13,335 nt of DNA from Candidatus Bathyarchaeota archaeon (GCA_003601875.1 PIYF01000026.1:1-13335); one strand, 5' to 3'. Counted from the first letter of the stretch, positions 1-7,977 are shown. Notes: generated by a model not told the origin, from the letters alone. Numbers and translations: made by a program.

Positions 1-38
1 AAGAAATACTAGAAGACCTTATAACTGAAGAAAGCTAA
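1..38 (+). CDS. C-terminal end of an upstream gene (partial)
   Basis: The frame beginning at base 3 reads EILEDLITEES and ends in TAA at 36-38. The acidic, helical tail and the T-rich stretch right after the stop fit the end of a real gene on the + strand. Only eleven codons are inside the window, so no function can be given, and a chance open frame of this length cannot be excluded. Confidence 0.35.
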   Translation, partial: EILEDLITEES

Positions 39-48
39 CCTTAAAGAT

Positions 49-72
49 TTTTCTCACCCGCTCTTTTCTCGG
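49..72 (+). terminator. T-rich candidate terminator
   Basis: A pyrimidine-rich stretch with runs of T starts about 11 bases after the stop at 38. Archaeal transcription often ends at such tracts without a hairpin. It would separate the upstream gene from the por operon. The evidence is composition and position only. Confidence 0.3.
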
Positions 73-148
73 CAAACACCATGAATACTTAAAGAAACCT
101 TCATGATATTGGAGTTGAAAGAAAAAATTCTGAAAATTCTTAGAAAAA

Positions 149-157
149 TGTATATGT
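149..157 (+). promoter_or_regulatory. Candidate TATA box of the por operon
   Basis: The sequence TGTATATGT follows an A-rich stretch at 142-148 that could serve as a BRE. A start about 25 bases downstream would give a leader of roughly 20 bases. That leader holds a GGGAG Shine-Dalgarno at 186-190, nine bases before the porC ATG. Inferred from spacing and sequence. Confidence 0.45.
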
Positions 158-199
158 TTGAAAGGTTTTAATGTGAAAGACTAACGGGAGAGTGTTGAA

Positions 200-760
200 A
201 TGGCGAAGCTTTTAGAGGTTAGATGGCATGGCAGAGGAGGACAAGGAGCGTGGACTGCAAGTGCACTCTTAGCGCGAGCAGCAATCTATGAAGGGAAACA
301 TATTCAATCCTTCCCTGAGTTTGGTCCTGAAAGAATGGGTGCACCTGTCGCTGCCTTTACAAGGATAAGTGATGAACCAATTAAGATTCATTGTGCGGTT
401 TATAATCCAGACATTGTAGCGGTTTTAGACCCAACATTATTAAAAGCTGTTCCAGTGACTGACGGATTAAACAAGGAAGGTTCAATTATAGTGAATTCAG
501 ATAAAAATCCAGTTGAAGTTAGGAAAATGCTTAACACGGATAAGGGTAAAGTTTGGAGTGTTCCAGCAACCAATATAGCAATTAAAATTTTAGGGAGACC
601 AATAACAAACACTGCCATGCTTGGCGCAGTTGCCCGAGTGACCGGAATAGTTAAACTTGAAAGCGTTGAAAAAGTTGTAAGAGAACGTTTCCGTTCAGAA
701 ATAGCTGAAAAAAACATTGCAGTTGTGAAAGAAGCATATAAGGAGGTTAAATCTGAATGA
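200..760 (+). CDS. porC: Pyruvate:ferredoxin oxidoreductase, gamma subunit
   Basis: This is the gamma subunit of the cytoplasmic 2-oxoacid:ferredoxin oxidoreductase, which makes acetyl-CoA, CO2 and reduced ferredoxin from pyruvate and CoA. The 186-residue length is normal for the family. The N-terminal WHGRGGQGAW (residues 9-18) and SFPEFGPERMGAPV (37-50) are family signatures. This domain is associated with CoA binding in single-chain homologues. The ATG at 200 follows GGGAG by nine bases. The stop overlaps the porD start (ATGA at 757-760), so the two are probably translationally coupled. Gene order gamma-delta-alpha-beta is standard for archaea. Pyruvate as substrate rests on the partner subunits; a related 2-oxoacid enzyme is the alternative. 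Confidence 0.95.
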   Translation: MAKLLEVRWHGRGGQGAWTASALLARAAIYEGKHIQSFPEFGPERMGAPVAAFTRISDEPIKIHCAVYNPDIVAVLDPTLLKAVPVTDGLNKEGSIIVNSDKNPVEVRKMLNTDKGKVWSVPATNIAIKILGRPITNTAMLGAVARVTGIVKLESVEKVVRERFRSEIAEKNIAVVKEAYKEVKSE

Positions 761-1032
761 AAACCGAGAAAAAAGGCTGGAAAGAAATTCCAATAGCAGG
801 TGTATGCTGGAAACCAAGCACTGAATATTTAACTGGAGACTGGAAAACCTACAAGCCTGTTAGAGACCCTGAAAAATGCAAACTGTGTCTTTTATGTGTA
901 ATATTTTGTCCAGATGGAGCTATTCATTGGAAGCCTGAGGAAAACGACCTTGAATTTGACTATAACTTCTGTAAGGGATGTGGAATTTGTGCAAATGAAT
1001 GTCCATTTAAGGCTATTGAAATGAAACTTTAA
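757..1032 (+). CDS. porD: Pyruvate:ferredoxin oxidoreductase, delta subunit (2x[4Fe-4S])
   Basis: This 91-residue ferredoxin-like subunit carries electrons from the catalytic beta subunit to external ferredoxin. Two complete CxxCxxCxxxC motifs are visible: Cys 41, 44, 47, 51 and Cys 72, 75, 78, 82. Each is followed by proline, as in bacterial-type 2[4Fe-4S] ferredoxins. The roughly 40-residue N-terminal extension with aromatic residues (CWKPSTEYLTGDW) is typical of PorD rather than of free ferredoxin. The ATG at 757 overlaps the porC stop and is preceded by a strong AGGAGGT at 741-747. The gap to porA is only 14 bases if porA starts at 1047. Confidence 0.95.
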   Translation: MKTEKKGWKEIPIAGVCWKPSTEYLTGDWKTYKPVRDPEKCKLCLLCVIFCPDGAIHWKPEENDLEFDYNFCKGCGICANECPFKAIEMKL

Positions 1033-1046
1033 GGGAAGTGTGTGAA

Positions 1047-2276
1047 ATGGAGAGTGTTAAACAGAAAGTTTTGGCGTTAAATGGAGATGAAGCTGTTGCT
1101 TACGCTGTGAAGCAATCTGACGTTGACGTTGTAGCCGCTTACCCGATAACTCCTCAAACAATAATTGTTGAAAGATTCAGTGAATATGTGGCAAACGGGG
1201 AAGTTGACACTGAATTTATCTGCGTGGAATCTGAACACAGCGCCCTATCCGCTTGTCTCACAGCATCAGCTGTTGGTGCAAGGGCTTTCACTGCAACAGC
1301 CTCCGCTGGCTTAGCTTTAATGCATGAAATTCTATATGTAACTTCTGGCTGTCGCGCACCGGTTGTTATGGCTGTTGTAAATAGGGCTTTATCAGCGCCT
1401 ATAAACATTCATTGTGACCATTCAGACAGTATGGTTGAACGTGACTGCGGTTGGATACAAATTTATGCTGAAAACTCTCAAGAAGCATATGATTCAATAA
1501 TTCAAGCTTTCCGTATAGCAGAAAACCCGAAAATTATGCTTCCAGTCATGGTTGGTTTAGACGGTTTCACATTGAGCCACACCCTTGAAAATGTTCATGT
1601 GCTTCCAGATGAAACAGTAAGAAAATTTGTTGGAACCCGCCAATTTCCACTAGTAACGACACATACTGGAAAAGAGGCTCCATTAAGACTTGACGTTGAA
1701 AATCCCATGACAATTGGACCTTTAGACCTGCCAGACTACTATTTCGAACACAAACGTCAACAAGAGGAGGCAATGCGTAATGCACCTGAAATAATAAAGA
1801 AAATTCATGATGAGTATGCTGAAATCAGTGGAAGACGTTACGGAAACGGGTTACTTGACCCATACAAGCTTGAAGATGCGGAAATCGCTGTAATCTGTGT
1901 TGGTTCAACTGCGGGAACTGTGAAAACAGTTGTTGACAACCTTAGAAATCAAGGTGTTAAGGCTGGATTGTTAAGAATCCGCACGTTTAGACCCTTACCT
2001 GTCGATGGAATAAGAAAGGCTCTTGAAAAAGTTAAGGCTGTAGCAGTTATGGATAGAAGCATGAGCTTCGGTGGACATGGAGGAGCAATATTCCATGAAG
2101 TACGCCATGTACTTTATGACGCATCAAACCATCCATACATTGTCAACTACATTTATGGGTTAGGTGGAAGAGATACAAGTCCAAATCAAATCAGAAAAAT
2201 TTACAATGACTTACAAAAAATTGTGGAAACTGGACGTGTGGAAACTCCAGTGCAATTTGTCGGTTTAAGAGAATAG
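1047..2276 (+). CDS. porA: Pyruvate:ferredoxin oxidoreductase, alpha subunit
   Basis: The alpha subunit supplies the pyrimidine-binding half of the thiamine diphosphate site and part of the pyruvate pocket. Signatures seen are YPITPQT (residues 32-38), ESEHSA (61-66), the TATASAGLALMHE stretch and RALSAPINIHCDHSD (113-127); the last is characteristic of the pyruvate/2-oxoacid family. Domain II (about 270-390) contains the GLLRIRTFRPLP and MDRSMSFGGHGG segments. I chose ATG 1047 (409 residues) over the in-frame GTG at 1038. The GTG lies inside the GGGAAGTG Shine-Dalgarno region, and the layout from GGGA to ATG then matches that of porC almost base for base. Length is normal for the family. Confidence 0.95.
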   Translation: MESVKQKVLALNGDEAVAYAVKQSDVDVVAAYPITPQTIIVERFSEYVANGEVDTEFICVESEHSALSACLTASAVGARAFTATASAGLALMHEILYVTSGCRAPVVMAVVNRALSAPINIHCDHSDSMVERDCGWIQIYAENSQEAYDSIIQAFRIAENPKIMLPVMVGLDGFTLSHTLENVHVLPDETVRKFVGTRQFPLVTTHTGKEAPLRLDVENPMTIGPLDLPDYYFEHKRQQEEAMRNAPEIIKKIHDEYAEISGRRYGNGLLDPYKLEDAEIAVICVGSTAGTVKTVVDNLRNQGVKAGLLRIRTFRPLPVDGIRKALEKVKAVAVMDRSMSFGGHGGAIFHEVRHVLYDASNHPYIVNYIYGLGGRDTSPNQIRKIYNDLQKIVETGRVETPVQFVGLRE

Positions 2277-2289
2277 GAGGAATATGAAA

Positions 2290-3249
2290 ATGTTTTCAGA
2301 ATGGAAATTCACTATAAGGGAAATAGCTGAAAAACCAGACCTTTTCATGTCTGGACATAGAGCATGTGCAGGCTGCGGACCAGCAACTGTAATAAGGCTT
2401 GTTTTAAAGGCTGTGAGGGGACCAACAATAGTTACTTGTGCCACCGGATGCATGGAAGTTGTTTCAACAATTTACCCGTACACAGCTTGGGCCACACCTT
2501 GGATACATACAGCATTTGAAAATGTAGCTGCAAATGCATCCGGAATAGAAGCAGCGATAAAAGTGTTGAAGAGGAAGGGAAGAATAAAACAGCATATAGA
2601 TGTCATAGCCTTCGCTGGAGATGGAGGAACATACGACATTGGAATTCAAGCTTTATCTGGAGCTGTTGAAAGAGGCCATGATTTCCTCTATGTACTTTAC
2701 GACAATGAAGCTTACATGAACACTGGAATCCAGAGAAGCGGTGGAACACCTCATGGAGCAGCAACAACAACATCACCAGCAGGCACAGTTATCCCTGGGA
2801 AACCTCAATATAAAAAGCCAATTGCAGACATAATGGTTGCCCATGACATACCATATGTTGCAACAGCCTCACCATACTACTGGAAAGACCTAATAACAAA
2901 AGCAAGAAAAGGCCTTGAAGTTGAAGGCCCAGCATTTCTACATGTAATTGCACCTTGTCCAAGGGGATGGCGTTACGATACAAGCAAATCCATAGAAATT
3001 TCACGTTTAGCTGTTGAAACATGCATATTTCCATTATGGGAATCCATAAACGGTGAATATCAACTTTCAGCACCAAGCAAAACTATAGCGTTAAAGCCTG
3101 AAAGAAAGAAACCAGTTGAAGAATACTTAAAAACACAAGGCCGTTTCCGCCACCTATTTACACCGAAATTTAAAGGTGTAATTGAGGAGATTCAGAGAAT
3201 AACTGATAAAAGATGGCAACGTCTATTAAAGAAGTGCGGCATAAACTAA
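2290..3249 (+). CDS. porB: Pyruvate:ferredoxin oxidoreductase, beta subunit
   Basis: The beta subunit binds the diphosphate half of thiamine diphosphate and the proximal [4Fe-4S] cluster. CAGCG (Cys 26 and 29), Cys 54 and a later Cys (223 or 245) are the likely cluster ligands. The thiamine diphosphate/Mg motif is GDGGTYDIG (110-118) followed by DNEAYMNTGIQRSG (138-151), typical of pyruvate-type enzymes. GGAGG at 2276-2280 sits nine bases before ATG 2290 but only three before the in-frame ATG at 2284. I therefore prefer 2290 (319 residues), the same spacing as porC. The Shine-Dalgarno overlaps the last base of the porA stop. This is the last gene of the operon; herA converges on it 22 bases downstream. 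Confidence 0.95.
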   Translation: MFSEWKFTIREIAEKPDLFMSGHRACAGCGPATVIRLVLKAVRGPTIVTCATGCMEVVSTIYPYTAWATPWIHTAFENVAANASGIEAAIKVLKRKGRIKQHIDVIAFAGDGGTYDIGIQALSGAVERGHDFLYVLYDNEAYMNTGIQRSGGTPHGAATTTSPAGTVIPGKPQYKKPIADIMVAHDIPYVATASPYYWKDLITKARKGLEVEGPAFLHVIAPCPRGWRYDTSKSIEISRLAVETCIFPLWESINGEYQLSAPSKTIALKPERKKPVEEYLKTQGRFRHLFTPKFKGVIEEIQRITDKRWQRLLKKCGIN

Positions 3250-3260
3250 ACCTTCAACTT

Positions 3261-3271
3261 CCTATTTTTTA
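3261..3271 (+). terminator. T-run terminator after porB
   Basis: CCTATTTTTTA follows the porB stop by about a dozen bases and lies between convergent genes (porB on +, herA on -). A T-run in this place fits an archaeal terminator for the por operon. No hairpin is evident. Confidence 0.4.
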
Positions 3272-4675
3272 TTAAACGATTGTTGAATTCTGTTTCAGAA
3301 ACTTTTCTATTTCTTTTTCAGCATTATCAGCCTTTATGAATATTGGCACATTTTCTATTCCAGTTGCAATGTAACTTGATAACAACCATTCTCCAGGTGC
3401 AAACTCTAAAGTTTTTTCCAAAATGCTCTTGTCTATCATGAATGTGTCGCTTATCAATGCCCTATCATAAGGTCTTGGCAATGTTCCAATAAAGTATGTG
3501 TGAAGCTGCTGTAGAGCGTTCGTGTTTAAATAGGCAATTCGCTGAGTTGCCACACAAACGCCTAAACCGTACTTTCTTCCCTGTCTAAGTAATGTTTCAA
3601 CTTGTCTTGAACATTTTGCATCTATTCCTGATGAACTGCTTACACTTGGTATAAACTCTTGGGCTTCGTCGAAAACCATTAAAATGTATGGTTTAACTTG
3701 AAATTTACGTTTCCTCCTTAGAAGCATGTCCTGGGTGAGTTTCATAACCAAATTTTTTATTATAAACGGGTCGGAAATTGAAACACATATTAACCTGTCT
3801 TCATCTTCCAATAACTCCCGGATTCTTTTAGCTGTTAATCCGCCACCCTGCTTCTTCTCTTTTTCCTGCATCTTCTTTATTCTATCAATAATCATTCCCC
3901 TAGTTGTAGCCCAAGAATATAATCCACTTCTCTCCGACACCTTAAACTGTTGAACAGCACTCGTGGCAACCTCGTCTATATATTTAATAAACTCTTCATT
4001 TACCTCTTGATTTTCATCTAAACCTTTATTTTCCAGATAATCAAGTACAGCGTCATGTATTTTATCCACCGCATTCATGTAATGTGGTCTTCCAACAGCC
4101 TCTTTTCTCTGATCTTTCAACTCATTCAAGAATTCTCCGTATGTTGGAACTTTCTGTCTTGGCATAGTATAATAGGCAAGTTTACCCTGTTCCATTATCT
4201 TTTTTAATCCAGTCTTTATTCTCTCATCATTTTCATACTCTCTTGGTTTAACAATGGAGTTGAAGAACTGTTCTAAAGATTCTATTTTACGTTCAAGAAC
4301 AACTTTAGCGGGAACATCAGGGTCAGCTAAAATGTCTAAAAGGAGGAAAACGTATTCACAGCTTATATCGAAAATTATAAACTTTGTATCCTTTGTGTGA
4401 AGCAATATTCTTCTTAAAATGTTTGATACAAGATTGCTTTTACCTCCACCTGTGAAAGCGAAAACTCCGAAATGGTAACGGACAAGCTTTTCAAAATCAA
4501 CATAAATTGGAATTGTTGTCCTGCTTGCTTGAAACATTTTTATTAATCCAATTCGCGGGTCAAGTTTTGCATCTTCAATGGTTTGAGAAGGGTCTATTCC
4601 AAGTTTTTCAGCTATTTTTTGATTATACATACGGTTTATCATTTCGCTGTTTAAAATGTAGGCTGGGCTGCCCAC
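3272..4675 (-). CDS. herA: HerA DNA translocase, ATPase part (separated from its N-terminal domain)
   Basis: This 467-codon frame encodes the RecA-fold ATPase of HerA, the hexameric DNA translocase that works with NurA in end resection. Seen: Walker A FTGGGKS (74-80), the FDISCEY strand (102-108), Walker B ILMVFDEAQEF (331-341, D336/E337), a candidate arginine finger in RQGRK (364-368) and ATQR (376-379). The listed start is a GTG with no good Shine-Dalgarno at normal distance. Homology-like coding continues upstream in the same frame without a start codon (NEFEFIKGFSYPI). This frame is therefore very probably the continuation of the 145-codon frame at 4729-5166, cut off by a small indel. It may be translated separately at low level, only after frame restoration, or not at all. 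Family assignment is firm; functional status is open. Confidence 0.85.
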   Translation of the reverse strand: MGSPAYILNSEMINRMYNQKIAEKLGIDPSQTIEDAKLDPRIGLIKMFQASRTTIPIYVDFEKLVRYHFGVFAFTGGGKSNLVSNILRRILLHTKDTKFIIFDISCEYVFLLLDILADPDVPAKVVLERKIESLEQFFNSIVKPREYENDERIKTGLKKIMEQGKLAYYTMPRQKVPTYGEFLNELKDQRKEAVGRPHYMNAVDKIHDAVLDYLENKGLDENQEVNEEFIKYIDEVATSAVQQFKVSERSGLYSWATTRGMIIDRIKKMQEKEKKQGGGLTAKRIRELLEDEDRLICVSISDPFIIKNLVMKLTQDMLLRRKRKFQVKPYILMVFDEAQEFIPSVSSSSGIDAKCSRQVETLLRQGRKYGLGVCVATQRIAYLNTNALQQLHTYFIGTLPRPYDRALISDTFMIDKSILEKTLEFAPGEWLLSSYIATGIENVPIFIKADNAEKEIEKFLKQNSTIV

Positions 4676-4726
4676 AATAGGATAGGAGAAACCCTTGATA
4701 AATTCGAATTCATTGTTATTCTTTAC

Positions 4727-4739
4727 AATTAAATTAAAT
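4727..4739 (-). repeat. 5-bp tandem repeat (AATTA, 2.6 copies) at the herA frame break
   Basis: The + strand reads AATTAAATTAAAT-type sequence made of AATTA units at 4727-4731 and 4732-4736 plus a partial third at 4737-4739. On the coding strand the upstream frame runs Asp-Leu-Ile-stop here. Deleting one 5-base unit gives Asp-Leu-Ile-Val-Lys and joins the two herA frames without any other change. This is read directly from the sequence. Whether the extra unit is real, variable or an assembly error cannot be decided here. Confidence 0.8.
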
Positions 4740-5166
4740 CGTAATTTATAGGTATAGCATCTATTTGAATCATCATTGTTGATTTGTCATCTGTCTGCCA
4801 GTCAAGTTCAGACTGTTCAATTATTTCAAACTGCATTGGATAATATCCATGGTCGGATAAGCCTTTAAGACCGAAATGTTCAGGCCAAACTCTACTTATC
4901 TCCATAAGAGTATACCTTTTCTCCATTCGCTCAAACTGTTTAAAGTTTTTAACAGCTAGAAGCATCCCTTCCTCTAAAAGTCCCATCAAATCTTTTTGAT
5001 ACTCAACTTTTACTCGGCATTGATATCTTGCTCCTGTACCTCCAAGTTTTGTTTTCTCTTCAGCTCCAAAATATTTCGGTATAACAGCCGCCAGTCTCGC
5101 ATTGAATTTTCCATCAAAATCTGTGAAGCAGAAATTGTTAAGGATGTTCTCTTCTTGCGGCTTCAA
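4729..5166 (-). CDS. herA: HerA N-terminal (HAS-barrel) domain fragment
   Basis: The 145-codon frame is rich in beta-prone segments (RYQCRVKVEY, GMLLAVKNF, KRYTLMEISRVWPEHFG, YYPMQFEII, STMMIQIDAIPINYD). This matches the size and position of the N-terminal HAS-barrel domain of HerA, which contacts NurA and helps hexamer assembly. Its TTG start (5166-5164) has a strong GGGAGAGGAGAG Shine-Dalgarno about eight bases upstream and overlaps the 3' end of nurA by 29 bases, so the genes are translationally coupled. It ends at a TAA created by the 5-bp repeat, without an ATPase domain. A stand-alone barrel protein is possible, but the in-frame continuation after removal of one repeat unit argues for a single 629-residue HerA. 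Confidence 0.75.
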   Translation of the reverse strand: MKPQEENILNNFCFTDFDGKFNARLAAVIPKYFGAEEKTKLGGTGARYQCRVKVEYQKDLMGLLEEGMLLAVKNFKQFERMEKRYTLMEISRVWPEHFGLKGLSDHGYYPMQFEIIEQSELDWQTDDKSTMMIQIDAIPINYDLI

Positions 5167-7051
5167 TTGACGCTCTCCTCTCCCTAAACGTGTTCATATA
5201 AAATATGAATTTTCTCAATTTATGGTTATTGAATATCCATTCAGCTGTTGTGTCTACAATACGTTTAAACTGACTGTAATTCCACTTTGCAACTTTGTCA
5301 GCTATAAATAACGGCTTGTTATGTCCGAAAGCTTCTGGAATACTGGAAGGCGCCATAGCCACTAAAATGTTCATGGTAAGATTTTGAACCTTATTAGGGA
5401 CATCCTTATTCAGAAAAAGAATAACTTCAATTGGCTCTTTGGCTCCTCCAAACTCGTTCCAAAATTCAACAATATTTTCAGGTTTATAATCAAATTCCGG
5501 ATAAACCAAACGATCTACAAGGAGAACGTTGCTTCTTAAGAGAGGATCAGTTTTCGCTTGGCTTAGTTGAACATACGTTTTAAGAAATGTTTTTTCAATG
5601 CTTATTCTGTTTTTTATTGCTCCGGAAACGTAACCTATACGGTTGTCTTTATCTGGAACCATTGTACGGAAGGCTGAATCATATTCTATTAAACTCCATG
5701 GAGGCCTTATTTTGTCAGGATTAAATATACTTACTGATTGAAGGATCATTCGATCAGTGTTTGGAAGCATTTCAAACTCTTCTGGTGAAATCTTCTTCTC
5801 TAATAATCCTTCATTATGCATTATAGGTATTAACTGTCTTTTGAAGTCCCTTGCAGCAGTGTCTTTTGTGATTCCTATTAATAATATTCTTTTTTTCCAG
5901 CATTCTTCAATAAGCATGTTAAGGGTGAAAAGTGTGAGAAACGCTATGTCAAGGGTTGTCAACCATTGTTCTTTACCTTTCTTCACTATTTTCATAAGGT
6001 TGGCTGTTCCAATTTTTTCTGTTTTTTCAAAGAAGAAACGGTTACCTAAAGTTTGAACAAGTTTTTTAATGCGATTCCAAGTAGTTTCATATTTACGGTT
6101 TAAGGTGTAAACTTCATTTTTCTCTTTCACAACTTTATCCTTAACCAAGCTTTTCAAGTAGTTATCAACTCTTCTCACTCTCTTCTCATCTTTTATATCT
6201 AGTTCTTTGAGCAACTGTTTTTTCGTCAAAGCTTTTCTTTCTTTAATCTTTTGAATTATTGCATATCGCAGGTAGTCGCCTCTTGGGGGAAGTAAACCTA
6301 ATGCATTGTTAAAGATGTGATGTCTTGCAATCGTTAAGTCCCATTCATCTATTGTTTCTCCGTCGATTTCATATCCTAAAATGCTGCTTTTAGCTTTCCA
6401 AAACTCCCTCTTTGAAGTATCATAAAGTAAGCTGGCTCTTTCAATGGATAAGCTTCTATCCATGAGGATTATTCTAAAATTTTCTTTCGGGTCTGTTGCT
6501 AATTTGTAGGCTAGGTAGAATTCAGCGAAAGTCATTATCCAATTGGCAATTGTAGCGTTTCCAATTATTGCTTCATCCTTTAATGGCTTACTTAAATTTG
6601 CTTCTTCGGGTTGTTCTTCCTCAAAGAAAGTTTGGTCAACCTCGGGAATTTCATTCACGTAAATTGGAACTACACTTGAAATTCCCGCTCCTCTTTGAAT
6701 AATTTTTTCATCATACTTAACAATTGGATGTTTCCCATTTTCCTTAAAAGTTATTGTTCCAGTTGAAGCGTAAGCTCCGCCGAAAAAAATGACGAGGTCA
6801 AAAAGTGGATGTGAATACATTGTTCCATCTATACCTGCGAAGCGAACACTGCGCGAACCGAAAAACTCTTCAGCTGTTTCAAAAGCCTTTCCAGAATCAA
6901 AATCCATGATTAGAAAATTTGAAAGTAAACGATCATAAAATCCCTTTAAAGATGAAAAACGTTTTTCATAATCTAAAACCTGCATAGAAGCCCCGATTTT
7001 AAGCACATTGCTTGTCCGTTTAAGAGTTTCATTTAAAAATGTTAGACTCAT
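5138..7051 (-). CDS. nurA: NurA-like nuclease, enlarged, with an internal winged-helix segment
   Basis: NurA is the nuclease partner of HerA in archaeal DNA end processing. Family features in order: FAGIDGTMY (D75 from ATG 7051, motif I), E177 in MTFAEFYLAYKLA, ILMDRSLS (D198), ITKDTAARD (K396), and a C-terminal GHNKPLFIADKVAKW corresponding to the conserved end motif. The 637-residue length is well above the 300-450 residues I would expect. The surplus includes a segment at about 255-325 (KALTKKQLLKELDIK, then RRVDNYLKSLVKDKVVKE) that looks like a winged-helix DNA-binding domain. ATG 7051 follows AGGTGA by five bases; the GTG at 7060 lies inside that Shine-Dalgarno and is rejected. It is followed by herA with a 29-base overlap. 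Assignment to NurA is by motifs; exact biochemistry is inferred. Confidence 0.82.
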   Translation of the reverse strand: MSLTFLNETLKRTSNVLKIGASMQVLDYEKRFSSLKGFYDRLLSNFLIMDFDSGKAFETAEEFFGSRSVRFAGIDGTMYSHPLFDLVIFFGGAYASTGTITFKENGKHPIVKYDEKIIQRGAGISSVVPIYVNEIPEVDQTFFEEEQPEEANLSKPLKDEAIIGNATIANWIMTFAEFYLAYKLATDPKENFRIILMDRSLSIERASLLYDTSKREFWKAKSSILGYEIDGETIDEWDLTIARHHIFNNALGLLPPRGDYLRYAIIQKIKERKALTKKQLLKELDIKDEKRVRRVDNYLKSLVKDKVVKEKNEVYTLNRKYETTWNRIKKLVQTLGNRFFFEKTEKIGTANLMKIVKKGKEQWLTTLDIAFLTLFTLNMLIEECWKKRILLIGITKDTAARDFKRQLIPIMHNEGLLEKKISPEEFEMLPNTDRMILQSVSIFNPDKIRPPWSLIEYDSAFRTMVPDKDNRIGYVSGAIKNRISIEKTFLKTYVQLSQAKTDPLLRSNVLLVDRLVYPEFDYKPENIVEFWNEFGGAKEPIEVILFLNKDVPNKVQNLTMNILVAMAPSSIPEAFGHNKPLFIADKVAKWNYSQFKRIVDTTAEWIFNNHKLRKFIFYMNTFRERRASIEAARREHP

Positions 7052-7095
7052 CAGTTTCACCTTGAATTCAGAATTATCACTGAACAGTAAAAATG

Positions 7096-7977
7096 TTATT
7101 CTACAACTTTGTTCACAAGAATTCCAATATTTTCAATTTCAATTTTAACTTCGTCTCCCACTTGTAAAAACTTAGGCGGCTTCATAAACGTCCCTACACC
7201 AGCTGGGGTTCCTGTTGCAATTATATCACATGGCTCCAAAGTCATAACTTTACTTAAATGGTGAACTATTTGGAAAACGTTGAAAACCATGTTTTTAGTT
7301 GAAGAATCTTGACGTAATTCCCCATTAACCCAAGTTTTTATTCGTAAATTGTTCAGGTTGCCTATCTGATTTGCTGTTGTTATGTATGGACCTAACGGTG
7401 CAAAAGTGTCAAAGCTTTTTCCACGAGTCCATTGTTTATCCTTAAATTGTATGTCGCGAGCTGAAACGTCGTTCATAATTGTATAGCCAAAAATGTAATC
7501 TTCAGCCTTTTCCAACGGAATGTTTTTGCCCTTTTTGCCGATAACTATTACAAGTTCACCTTCATAGTCAAGCTGTTTAACAAATTTCGGCTTAACAATA
7601 GGTTGATTTGAACCTGTCAACGTTGTGGAAGGTTTCATAAAAATTACGGGTTCATCAGGAACTTCCGCTTTTGCTTCAGCTGCATGATCGTAATAGTTCA
7701 ACCCTAAACATACAATCTTTGGTGGATGAGTAATAGGTGGTAAAAATTTTATTTCAGTTAAATCGTAAACAGCCTCTTCATTATCTTTCTTTATTCCACT
7801 AAGCATGTTTTCCACTTTTTTAATTGTTTTATGATTTTGTAATATCATATCTTCCAGCCTTTTAGGAATTAACCTTCTGTAATAGGGTGAAATAACGGAT
7901 AATGATAGAATTTTAGTTTTGTTTATTAAAACGCCATATTGCTCATTATTTTTATAACTAAAACGTCCTAACTTCAA
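7096..7977 (-). CDS. Fumarylacetoacetate hydrolase (FAH) family protein
   Basis: This 293-residue enzyme belongs to the FAH superfamily, whose members hydrolyse or decarboxylate 2,4-dioxo acids and related compounds with a divalent metal. Metal ligands are visible in DYEGELVIVIG (E139, E141) and NDVSARD (D170). The NYYDHAAE motif (94-101), FMKPSTTLTG, RGKSFDTFAPLGP (185-197) and ATGTPAGVG (254-262) are also present. The N-terminal 75 residues form the small FAH N-domain. The substrate cannot be told: acylpyruvase, oxaloacetate decarboxylase and sugar-acid enzymes share these motifs. The TTG start at 7977 follows GGGGT by about six bases. The gap to nurA is 44 bases, so the three - strand genes may be co-transcribed, although no functional link is evident. 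Confidence 0.88.
   Translation of the reverse strand: MKLGRFSYKNNEQYGVLINKTKILSLSVISPYYRRLIPKRLEDMILQNHKTIKKVENMLSGIKKDNEEAVYDLTEIKFLPPITHPPKIVCLGLNYYDHAAEAKAEVPDEPVIFMKPSTTLTGSNQPIVKPKFVKQLDYEGELVIVIGKKGKNIPLEKAEDYIFGYTIMNDVSARDIQFKDKQWTRGKSFDTFAPLGPYITTANQIGNLNNLRIKTWVNGELRQDSSTKNMVFNVFQIVHHLSKVMTLEPCDIIATGTPAGVGTFMKPPKFLQVGDEVKIEIENIGILVNKVVE

Noticed and set aside
400..717. Open frames opposite porC, porA, porB, nurA, the protease and the decoration gene (for example this one)
   Set aside because: They lie wholly inside well-supported genes on the other strand, have no Shine-Dalgarno or family resemblance, and have low-complexity hydrophobic or Cys/Ser-rich translations typical of shadow frames.
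1038..1046. GTG at 1038 as the porA start
   Set aside because: It sits within the GGGAAGTG Shine-Dalgarno region; ATG 1047 has the same spacing and surrounding bases as porC and suits the family N-terminus.
3272..7977. HerA-NurA-FAH as part of the provirus or as a dedicated defence island
   Set aside because: The block adjoins the por operon, uses ordinary host-type signals, and has no other defence gene beside it. A repair role is the simpler reading, and defence is kept only as a speculative note.
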